The position numbers and the translations under genes are program-made. Source: Bryobacterales bacterium (GTDB lineage Bacteria > Acidobacteriota > Terriglobia > Bryobacterales > Bryobacteraceae). Taken from it: a stretch of 7,803 nt of DNA. The notes below the pieces were generated by a model that saw only the letters and a program-made list of their open reading frames with translations, made no database searches and was not told where the DNA came from. This document shows, piece by piece, positions 1-6,753 of the stretch; position 1 is the stretch's first letter, and every line of letters starts with the position of its first letter. The stretch spans positions 2,310 through 10,112 of the forward strand of contig PKYZ01000075.1 of NCBI GenBank assembly GCA_003132865.1, given 5' to 3'.

Positions 1-1
1 G

Positions 2-3000
2 GCGAAGGTGGTTCTCAGCGGCACGAATACAATTGCCAGCCCTACCACGATCAGCCTCGCCGACCTCGTGACTCCCGGCAGTGGCTACAACGATGCCAGC
101 CCCCCGGTTTTGGCGACCGCTTCCAACGGCACCGCCACTTGCACCGGGAGTTCGGTCGCAGTCAACGGCGTCTTCGTCGACGACCCGCTCGGCCTGAGCG
201 AAAATTCATTCCAGTCGACGGCGACCCTCAATCCCGTGGGCGTCACGTATAATGCTACGTCGATCACGTATTCCGGCTTGACCCTCACGCTTACCGACTT
301 TACGCTTGGCGGGTTAACGCTGTCCTGTTCCGGCGCGACAGCGACCGTGGCGGTGTCCACCGGCAGCGGTACGTTGAATTTCGGCAGTTGCACTTTCACA
401 CCGAAGATCGGGACGGCAGCGTTCGTATCGACAATCACGTTTCCGGGGGGCACTGTTCCCGCGCCGATACCCCTGCCGTTTGGTCCAGTGAGCGTCGTCA
501 CTTCCCCCCCCGCCGCCAGCAGCGGGACGTACACGCTTGAGTCCGGCAGCATTTTTAACAACGATGCGACCACTATAGCCATTGGGCCGGCAACTATCAC
601 GGCAACGTGCTCGGGTTGCCCAACGGAGAGCCTGACTCCCGCCGGACCGCTCTCGTTCACAGCCGTGGCGGGAGGCAGCCCGCCCGCGGCGCAGCCCGTT
701 ACCGTGGGAACCGGCGGCACGCCAGAGGCTTATGCGGTCACCACGTCGGCAAGCTGGCTGACGGTCAACAATGCATCCACTACCGGTGGGAGCTCTGGAG
801 GATCGTTCAACGTCGACGTGAATCAGGCGTCGCTGGCCCCGGGATTCCATACCGGCACGGTCTGCGTCTACACTGCCGCTTCCAATTCGTCTGCTTTGAG
901 TACCCCCTGCGTGACCGTCAACCTGACTGTCACGTCGGGCCTGGTGGGCTCGCCCTCCGCGCTCACGTTCAATTCCGTGAATTCGGCCACCCCGTCGACG
1001 CAGCCTCTCACCGTAACTACTTCTCCCAGTTCTTCTGTGCCGTTCACCGCCACCAGCAACCAGAGCTGGCTGACTGTCAACGGGGCTCTCGTTGCCAGCG
1101 GCACGACGGGTGTTACGGCCATCACCGTCGCGGCCAATCCGGCCGGAGTGCCTGCCGGAGTTAACTCCGGAACGATCACGCTCACCAGCAGCGCAAGCGG
1201 CGTGAACCCTGCGACCGTGACCGTGACTTTCAACGTGACCACCGTTCCCACGCCGGCGGCCTTGACTTTCACCGCCCCTGCGGGGGGCGCCAATCCGTCT
1301 ACGCAACTGTTGAGCGTGACCAGCTCGGGTCCCGCGGTTTCGTACACCGCCGCCGTCACCAGCGGCAACGCCTGGCTCTCGGTGTCGCCGGGGAGCGGCA
1401 CGACTAACGGTGCGGCCCAGACGGTTTCCGTCAATACGAGCGGACTCGGCGCAAATACTTACAGCGGCATCATCACCATCACACCCAGTGGCGGCGCCGC
1501 CATCCCAGTAGGCGTCACCTTGACGCTTCTGCCTGCGATGGTGCCTGGATCTGCTTCGCTTGCCTTCACCTACACTCCCGGCTCGTCACCCAGCACGACG
1601 CTGGGGATCACCAGCTCCGGCAGCACCGCCATCTCATACAACGTCGCCGTTTCCACCACCTCCGGAGGCAGTTGGCTGCAGGCGTTGCCTTCCGGCGGCG
1701 CGACACCCGGTAGCGAGACTGTGTCGATCGTTACGGGCGTGGCGAGTACTTTGGCCACCGGAACATACCACGGCGCGGTGGTCTTCACCTGCTCGCCGAC
1801 GACTTCCTGCGGCAACACCAGCGGCCAGCTCAGCGTGCCAGTAACCTTGACGGTGATGGCGACGCTGACCCCGGCGCCGTCCTCGCTTACTTTCAATTAC
1901 ACGATCGGCGGCAGCACGCCCGCCTTGCAGCCGATTGCGGTTACCAGCAACGGCGGGGCCATCACCTACACTGCCGTCGCAGCCAGCGGCATTAACTGGC
2001 TGGCGGTTTCGCCCGGCAGCGCCACCACCAACACCGGAGTGACGGCTTCCGTGAACGCGTCGGCCCTCACCGGCTTGGGAGCTGGCTCCTATCCCGGCAC
2101 TATCACGCTGGCCTCGGCCGGGGCAACTAATAGCCCGGTAATCGTAAACGCCACTTTGGTAGTTTCCCCGGCGCTGGGAATATCCAGCAATTCGTTCGCG
2201 TTCGTCTATCAGATTGGGGGATCCACTCCGGCAAGTCAGCCACTCACCGTCAACAGCAACGGCGCCCCTCTGACATTTACGGCCACCGCCAGCACCACCA
2301 GCGGCGGCAATTGGCTGTCGGTATCTTCACCCGCCGGCCCCACACCGCAAACCCTAAATGTTTCCACCGTGCAGTTGGTGCTGAGCACGCTCGCCGCCAA
2401 CACCTACACCGGCTCTATCACTATTACTTCGGCCCAAGCCGGGAACAGCCCGGTGGTCATTCCGGTGACCCTGACGGTCAGCACGCTACCCAGCCTGACT
2501 ACGGCGCCTTCGTCGCTATCGTTCAACTACACGGTAGGCGGTAGTGTCCCCGGGTCCCAGCCGGTCACAGTCGGCGGCACTTCGCCGCTTACCGGAGTGT
2601 CGGCGTCCCCGACTGTGTCCTGGCTCTCGGTATCGCTAAGCGGTACGGCCACACCCGCTACCATGACGGTTTCCTTGGTGCAGGCGAATCTTCCCACGAC
2701 GGCCGGAGTTTATCCGGGATCGGTCACGATCAACGCCACCGGGGCGGCCGCCCCGCTGACCTATCCGGTCACGTTGAATGTATCCTCTCAGCCAACGCTT
2801 ATAGCGAGCCCCCTGTCGCTGACCTTCACCGGCCAGGTGGGCGGCGCTAATCCGGCATCGCAGACCCTTTCCGTGACCAGCATTAACGGCTCGGTAAACT
2901 TCACCGCGGCGCCCGCAACTACCTCGGGCGGCGCCTGGCTTTCTGTCCTGCCCACTAGCGGAGCCACCAATGCCGCACCGCAGGTTTCCGTGAGTACCAG

Positions 3001-5335
3001 CGGGCTGGCAGTTGGCCATTACAGTGGCACCATCACGGTAACAGCGTCCAGCGCCACCGGCAGCCCGGCGGTCATTCAAGTTTCGCTGTCGGTGACGGCG
3101 CTGCCTAACTTGATAGCCACACCGAGCATCCTTTCGTTCAGTTATACGACAGGCAGCGCCGCGCCCGCCGGGCAGAGCGTGGCGGTCTCGACCTCCAATG
3201 CCGCCAGCGCGGCGTTTTCGGTGACCATGTCCACCACCAGCGGCGGTAACTGGCTGCTAGTTTCGCCCACCGGCGGCGCGTCGCCGGCCAATTTTGTGGC
3301 GAGTATCGCGCCAGGCAGCCTGACGGCGGGTACTTACAACGGCACCATCACGATCTCGGCCACGGGATTCACCCCGACTACTGTGGCGGTCACTCTGGTG
3401 GTGACGCAGCCGAAGGCGGCGATCCAAGTGACAGGTGGCACCTTATTCGTACTGGCCAACACGGCCGCTCCCGCCACCAGCACCCTGGCTATTTCTTCTT
3501 CGGACGGCTCCGCGCAGGCGTTCACCATAGCCGCGGGACCCAGCCAGAATAACTGGCTGACGCTGAGCCCCACCAGCGGAACTGCGCCGGCGAACGTCAA
3601 GCTCACGGTGAATCCGGCCGGACTGATTCCCGGCATTTACATGGCCACGATCACCGTGACGATGTCGGCCTTGCCGGTCCCCACCAAGACGATCCAGGCG
3701 CAGTTGACCATTACCGGGTCGAACCTGGCGGCGTCTCCCGGCATGCTCACCTTTACCTACCAGCCCGGCCTTCCGTTACCGGCGGCGCAAACTGTGTCCC
3801 TGACAACGGTCTCTGGCGGCTCGGTGGCGCTGGCCTCCGTCACAACCGACGTTGGTTGGCTGATCGTGACTCCGGCGTCCAGCGCCCCGGCGATGTTGCA
3901 GGTCTCGATTAGTCCGGGCCTGCTGGCGGCGGGAACCTATACCGGCGACGTGCTCGTGAAGGGCGTGGGGTCGCCGGATGCCTCGCTGGAAATCCCGGTG
4001 ACCATCACCGTCAATGCGACGCCGCAATTGACCGCTACTCCGGCGACGCTCGCGTTCAACTACCAGACCGGGGGCGCCACACCCGCTCCGCAAAGCTTCG
4101 CATTGGCCAGCGGGAACGTGCAGGTGAGTTTCACGGCCACGTCACCCGGCAATTGGCTGCAGTTAAGCCCCCCGCGCGGCACCACTCCAGGCAGTGTGCT
4201 GGTAACGGCGAATCCCGCGGGTCTGCCGGCGGGCACATATGGCGGCACGATCAATGTAGTCGCCTACGGCGCGACCAGCTCCGCGGCGGTCGCGGTAACG
4301 CTGACCATCACCGCTCCGCCGCAACTGAACATCGCTCCCAGCCAGCTTTTCTTCGCGGTTCCCGTGGGCGGACCTGCTCCGGCGCCGCAGACGCTGACGG
4401 TTACGAGCACCGGCGCACCGCTCGCGTTCACGGCGGCCGCCGGTTCCATCTGGTTGGGCGTGACGCCTACCAGCGGGACCACGCCCGTTACGCTCACGGT
4501 TTCGGTCAACCCGGCGAGTCTCTCGATCGGGACCTACAACGGCACGATCAACATTACGCAGGCCGGCTCCGCGGTTCCGCAGATGATTCTGATCACCCTG
4601 CAGGTCGGCTCAGGCGGGCCCACTCCCACTATCGCGGGGGTGATCAATGCGGCCAGCGGCGCCATCGGAACGGTCGCGCCGGGAATGGCGATTTCGATCT
4701 TCGGCACGGCGCTCGGACCGCAAACCGGCGTTGGATTTGCCGCCCCGCCGGAAGGTGGCACGGTGGCCACCACGCTGGCCGGAACCGAGGTGCTGTTTGA
4801 CGGCGCCCCGGCGCCCGTGCTCTTCACTTTGAACGGCCAGGTGAATGCCCTAGCGCCGTTCGAACTGGCCAACAAACCCAACACGGTGCTGCAGGTGGTC
4901 TACAACGGCGTAACCTCGGTGGGCATGACGTTGCCCGTGGTGCCCGCGGAACCGGGCCTCTTCACGGCGAATGGCACCGGCAAGGGTCAGGGGTCCATCC
5001 TGAACCAGGACAGCAGCATCAACAGCGCGTCCAATCCGGCCGCGGCGGGATCGGCAATCGTGCTGTTCGGCACTGGTGGCGGGCTAACCAACCCGCCATC
5101 CACCGATGGCGCGCTCAACCCGATATCGTCCACAGGCGCGCTGACGCTGACAGTGACCGCCACCGTCGGCGGACAACCGGCGAACGTGTTTTACGCCGGA
5201 CCAGCGCCCGGCTTGGTTTCGGGCATCATCCAGATCAACGTGACGCTCCCCAGCGGTACGCCGTCGGGCAACGTTCCGGTCGTAGTGCAGGTCGGAACTG
5301 CCAGCGGCCAGACAGTTACCGTGGCAGTGCAGTAA
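2..5335 (+). CDS. Giant BACON-repeat protein with C-terminal TIGR03437 domain (5' partial)
   Basis: Probable secreted or surface protein of unknown function; adhesion or polymer binding is the likely role, by inference from the repeat type. The visible 1,775+ residues comprise an N-terminal beta-rich region (about 1-208, counted from the GTG at position 8), 13 Ig-like BACON-type modules (about 209-1535), and a Solibacter-type C-terminal domain (about 1545-1775). The protein has 13 Trp in all, exactly one per module and each followed by Leu. It has only 1 Arg and 7 Lys. The nine Cys lie in the N-terminal region and in modules 1 and 4, where they could form disulfides after export. The frame is open to the left edge. 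The GTG at 8 has no signal peptide after it, so the true start and export signal probably lie upstream. It ends with TAA. The coding call is firm; the function is not known. Confidence 0.93.
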   Translation, partial: AKVVLSGTNTIASPTTISLADLVTPGSGYNDASPPVLATASNGTATCTGSSVAVNGVFVDDPLGLSENSFQSTATLNPVGVTYNATSITYSGLTLTLTDFTLGGLTLSCSGATATVAVSTGSGTLNFGSCTFTPKIGTAAFVSTITFPGGTVPAPIPLPFGPVSVVTSPPAASSGTYTLESGSIFNNDATTIAIGPATITATCSGCPTESLTPAGPLSFTAVAGGSPPAAQPVTVGTGGTPEAYAVTTSASWLTVNNASTTGGSSGGSFNVDVNQASLAPGFHTGTVCVYTAASNSSALSTPCVTVNLTVTSGLVGSPSALTFNSVNSATPSTQPLTVTTSPSSSVPFTATSNQSWLTVNGALVASGTTGVTAITVAANPAGVPAGVNSGTITLTSSASGVNPATVTVTFNVTTVPTPAALTFTAPAGGANPSTQLLSVTSSGPAVSYTAAVTSGNAWLSVSPGSGTTNGAAQTVSVNTSGLGANTYSGIITITPSGGAAIPVGVTLTLLPAMVPGSASLAFTYTPGSSPSTTLGITSSGSTAISYNVAVSTTSGGSWLQALPSGGATPGSETVSIVTGVASTLATGTYHGAVVFTCSPTTSCGNTSGQLSVPVTLTVMATLTPAPSSLTFNYTIGGSTPALQPIAVTSNGGAITYTAVAASGINWLAVSPGSATTNTGVTASVNASALTGLGAGSYPGTITLASAGATNSPVIVNATLVVSPALGISSNSFAFVYQIGGSTPASQPLTVNSNGAPLTFTATASTTSGGNWLSVSSPAGPTPQTLNVSTVQLVLSTLAANTYTGSITITSAQAGNSPVVIPVTLTVSTLPSLTTAPSSLSFNYTVGGSVPGSQPVTVGGTSPLTGVSASPTVSWLSVSLSGTATPATMTVSLVQANLPTTAGVYPGSVTINATGAAAPLTYPVTLNVSSQPTLIASPLSLTFTGQVGGANPASQTLSVTSINGSVNFTAAPATTSGGAWLSVLPTSGATNAAPQVSVSTSGLAVGHYSGTITVTASSATGSPAVIQVSLSVTALPNLIATPSILSFSYTTGSAAPAGQSVAVSTSNAASAAFSVTMSTTSGGNWLLVSPTGGASPANFVASIAPGSLTAGTYNGTITISATGFTPTTVAVTLVVTQPKAAIQVTGGTLFVLANTAAPATSTLAISSSDGSAQAFTIAAGPSQNNWLTLSPTSGTAPANVKLTVNPAGLIPGIYMATITVTMSALPVPTKTIQAQLTITGSNLAASPGMLTFTYQPGLPLPAAQTVSLTTVSGGSVALASVTTDVGWLIVTPASSAPAMLQVSISPGLLAAGTYTGDVLVKGVGSPDASLEIPVTITVNATPQLTATPATLAFNYQTGGATPAPQSFALASGNVQVSFTATSPGNWLQLSPPRGTTPGSVLVTANPAGLPAGTYGGTINVVAYGATSSAAVAVTLTITAPPQLNIAPSQLFFAVPVGGPAPAPQTLTVTSTGAPLAFTAAAGSIWLGVTPTSGTTPVTLTVSVNPASLSIGTYNGTINITQAGSAVPQMILITLQVGSGGPTPTIAGVINAASGAIGTVAPGMAISIFGTALGPQTGVGFAAPPEGGTVATTLAGTEVLFDGAPAPVLFTLNGQVNALAPFELANKPNTVLQVVYNGVTSVGMTLPVVPAEPGLFTANGTGKGQGSILNQDSSINSASNPAAAGSAIVLFGTGGGLTNPPSTDGALNPISSTGALTLTVTATVGGQPANVFYAGPAPGLVSGIIQINVTLPSGTPSGNVPVVVQVGTASGQTVTVAVQ
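8..631 (+). other. N-terminal beta-rich region of the repeat protein, unassigned
   Basis: About 208 residues precede the first repeat module. They are rich in Thr, Ser, Gly and Val, with alternating patterns that suggest beta strands. Five Cys are present (TATC, TLSC, GSC and the ATCSGC pair), and there is no Trp. No known family was recognised. The region carries six Asp and three Glu, making it much more acidic than the repeats that follow. It could be the end of a larger domain that begins outside the window. Confidence 0.5.
632..4612 (+). repeat. Array of 13 tandem BACON-like protein modules
   Basis: Module starts are 632, 941, 1247, 1538, 1862, 2171, 2486, 2792, 3101, 3410, 3719, 4019 and 4316; the last ends near 4612. 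Lengths are 103, 102, 97, 108, 103, 105, 102, 103, 103, 103, 100, 99 and 99 residues. The shared pattern is: a Pro or Ser-rich start, sLtF.y..Gg..P..Q, then WL.vsP.sG, then a Gly-Tyr-x-Gly turn (G.Y.GtI.i), then a closing strand such as vpVtLtV. The WL.vsP core resembles the BACON domain (PF13004/PF19190 type), associated with carbohydrate or mucin binding in other bacteria. Modules 4, 6, 8 and 9 share a longer TTSGG insertion before the Trp. Modules 1 and 4 each carry a Cys pair in the late hairpin. Boundaries were set by eye and may shift by a few residues. Confidence 0.85.
4640..5332 (+). other. Solibacter-type C-terminal domain (TIGR03437)
   Basis: The last 231 residues match the TIGR03437 family as I know it. 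They begin with GVINAASG and the phrase APGMAISIFGTALGP. A middle section with GTEVLFDGAPAPVLF and GQVNALAPFEL follows, then AEPGLFT, SAIVLFGTGGG, and a closing GLVSGIIQINVTLP. This domain sits at the C-terminus of many very large extracellular proteins in Bryobacterales. Its function is not established; a role in sorting or anchoring at the cell surface is a guess from its constant terminal position. Confidence 0.9.
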
Positions 5336-5340
5336 GTTCA

Positions 5341-5383
5341 GTGGGGCAGACCTCCAGGTCTGCGCGGGTCCTCCAGGACCCGC
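5341..5383 (+). repeat. Element A: REP-like tandem double hairpin
   Basis: A GTGG head (5341-5344) is followed by two perfect inverted repeats with no base between them. Hairpin 1 (5346-5363) is GCAGACCT-CC-AGGTCTGC. Hairpin 2 (5364-5383) is GCGGGTCCT-CC-AGGACCCGC. Both have the apex CCTCCAGG. The element starts five bases after the TAA of the repeat-protein gene and has no T-run after it, so it is not a classic intrinsic terminator. The layout resembles REP palindromes, whose hairpins follow a GTRG-type tetranucleotide. An open frame runs through it from a GTG at 5341, but this is not a credible coding start. Confidence 0.85.
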
Positions 5384-5399
5384 TTCCCCGCGCCGGGTG

Positions 5400-5405
5400 T
5401 ACACT
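5400..5405 (+). promoter_or_regulatory. Possible -10 box (TACACT) of the oxidoreductase gene
   Basis: TACACT fits the TAnnnT pattern of a sigma-70 -10 box and lies 13 bases before the ATG at 5419, so a transcript would have a very short leader. It overlaps the perfect palindrome GTGTACAC (5397-5404). No good -35 hexamer is seen at the usual distance, where hairpin 2 of element A lies. No Shine-Dalgarno sequence precedes the ATG, which fits near-leaderless expression. The call is tentative. Confidence 0.25.
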
Positions 5406-5418
5406 GTGGTCATCACCC

Positions 5419-6705
5419 ATGTCTCTCAATCGCCGGTCCTTTCTGAATCAAAGCGCCGCAGCCCTGGCTGGCACGGCGCTCTCCTATAGCCGCATCCAAG
5501 GCGCCAACGAACGAATCTCGCTGGGTCACATCGGCATCGGTTCGCGCGGCAGTGAACTCGCCTGGATCGTATCGCAGCTCAAAGACAAAAAAAACGTGGA
5601 AATGACGGCCGTATGCGACCTTTGGAAGGTGAATCGCGAGCGCGCAGCCGCCAAGGCCTCAACTGCGTACGGCCGTCCGCCGCGATCCCTCCAGTATTTC
5701 GAGGATCTGCTGGCGCTCAAAGACGTGGATGCCGTCCTCATCTCCACTCCGGATTTCGCGCACTCGCCCATGCTGAAACTGGCGGCCGAGGCGGGCAAAG
5801 ACGCGTATTGCGAAAAGCCCATGGGCAACGTTCTGGAGGAAGCCAAAGCCGCGCGCGACGCCGTGCTAGCCCGCAACCTGATCGTCCAGATCGGCACGCA
5901 GCACCGCAGCGAACCATATCAGATCTCGACGCGCGACCTGATCCGCACCGGCGCGCTCGGCCAGGTCACTAAGTATGAGATCGTGTGGAACTATCACGGT
6001 CCCCGCTGGCGCGGCCGCCCTGAAGTCAAGCAGCTTCGCGAAGAAGATACCGACTGGCGCCGCTGGCTGCTCGCCAAGCCTTACCGCCCGTTCGATCCGC
6101 GCCTGTACTTCGAGTTCCGCCTCTACAAGGACTTCTCCGCGGGCATTGCCGATCAGTGGATGAGCCACGGCATCGACTTAGTCCACTACTTCCTGGACGA
6201 CCATTTCCCGCGCTCGGTGATGGCCCACGGCGGCGTCTTCGCATGGCCCGACGGGCGCGAGAATCCGGATACGTTCCATGCGCTGCTGGAGTATCCGAAG
6301 GGGTTTCTGGTGAGCTACTCCACCAGCTTCGGCAACGATTGCGACAGCTTCACGCGCATCATGGGCAAGCAGGCCACGCTGATCAATATCGGAGGCGAGG
6401 GTAGCCAGCGGTGGAAGCTGGTGGAAGAGAAAGGCACGCACGAGGACAACCCGTTCCTGCACCGCGCCGAAACCAACGTAACGCTGCCCGGCAATAGCAA
6501 CCTGGCGCCGCCATTCATCAGCGACAACGACCTTTCGCACATGACCAACTGGCTGGATTGTCTCCGCAGCCGGCAACAGCCCAATGCCACCGTGCGCGAC
6601 GGCTTCGCGCATTCGGTGGCCGTGATCATGGCCGCGCGCGCGTACCGCGAAGGGCGGAAGCTGTATTGGGACGCGGCCACGGAGACTATCGCGGATCATG
6701 CCTAA
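5419..6705 (+). CDS. Tat-exported Gfo/Idh/MocA family oxidoreductase
   Basis: NAD(P)-dependent oxidoreductase of the Gfo/Idh/MocA family, 428 residues, probably acting on a sugar or sugar-like substrate in the periplasm. The N-terminus is a twin-arginine signal: NRRSFLN at residues 4-10, then an Ala-rich stretch to about residue 23. The Rossmann dinucleotide motif GIGSRG is at 39-44. The family EKP motif (YCEKPMGN) is at 130-137, with Lys133 the expected catalytic or cofactor-contacting Lys. The C-terminal domain carries GIADQWMSHGID at 242-253, where His250 and Asp253 fit the family's usual H-x-x-D. Length is normal for exported members. The ATG at 5419 was chosen because the Tat signal starts at once; the earlier in-frame GTG at 5341 would translate a palindromic element. 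No Shine-Dalgarno sequence is visible. An A8 run (5587-5594) encodes KKN and is unusual in so GC-rich a gene. The substrate cannot be told from the sequence. Confidence 0.95.
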   Translation: MSLNRRSFLNQSAAALAGTALSYSRIQGANERISLGHIGIGSRGSELAWIVSQLKDKKNVEMTAVCDLWKVNRERAAAKASTAYGRPPRSLQYFEDLLALKDVDAVLISTPDFAHSPMLKLAAEAGKDAYCEKPMGNVLEEAKAARDAVLARNLIVQIGTQHRSEPYQISTRDLIRTGALGQVTKYEIVWNYHGPRWRGRPEVKQLREEDTDWRRWLLAKPYRPFDPRLYFEFRLYKDFSAGIADQWMSHGIDLVHYFLDDHFPRSVMAHGGVFAWPDGRENPDTFHALLEYPKGFLVSYSTSFGNDCDSFTRIMGKQATLINIGGEGSQRWKLVEEKGTHEDNPFLHRAETNVTLPGNSNLAPPFISDNDLSHMTNWLDCLRSRQQPNATVRDGFAHSVAVIMAARAYREGRKLYWDAATETIADHA

Positions 6706-6710
6706 GCCGT

Positions 6711-6753
6711 GTGGCGCACGCTTCAGCGTGCCGCTGTCGGCTTCAGCCGACAG
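6711..6753 (+). repeat. Element B: REP-like tandem double hairpin
   Basis: A GTGG head (6711-6714) is followed by two perfect inverted repeats separated by CG. Hairpin 1 (6716-6731) is GCACGCT-TC-AGCGTGC. Hairpin 2 (6734-6753) is CTGTCGGCT-TC-AGCCGACAG. Both have the apex GCTTCAGC. The element starts five bases after the TAA of the oxidoreductase gene, the same offset as element A. It lies between two convergent genes, and its second hairpin overlaps the last codons of the maturase: the maturase TGA stop (6743-6745 on the minus strand) is inside the hairpin apex. It might end transcription from both sides, but there is no T-run. Confidence 0.85.

Noticed and set aside
85..1434. Long antisense open frames opposite the repeat gene (85-720, 314-1306, 868-1434 on the minus strand)
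   Set aside because: They are by-products of a GC-rich, Thr/Ser/Gly/Ala-rich repeat gene with few stop codons on the opposite strand. Their translations show no recognisable domain, and the repeat pattern is clear only on the plus strand.
632..4612. CRISPR-like or DNA-level direct repeat array
   Set aside because: The roughly 300-base periodicity comes from protein modules in one continuous reading frame. Identity is at the protein level, with divergent DNA and no short identical repeats with spacers.
4153..4800. 215-residue open frame on the plus strand in another phase
   Set aside because: It overlaps modules 12-13 and the start of the TIGR03437 domain. Its translation is rich in Arg, His and Gly with no family pattern, typical of a shifted reading of GC-rich DNA.
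5341..5383. Classic intrinsic terminator
   Set aside because: The stems are strong, but no T-run follows either hairpin of element A or B on the plus strand. A role in termination remains possible but is not shown.
5341..5418. In-frame upstream GTG start for the oxidoreductase
   Set aside because: It would add 26 residues encoded by the palindromic element in front of a clear twin-arginine signal. The ATG at 5419 gives a normal Tat-exported family member.
5587..5594. A8 run as a programmed frameshift site in the oxidoreductase gene
   Set aside because: The zero frame encodes a complete, normal family member across the site (KDKKNV). The -1 frame gives only a shadow reading with no recognisable domain.
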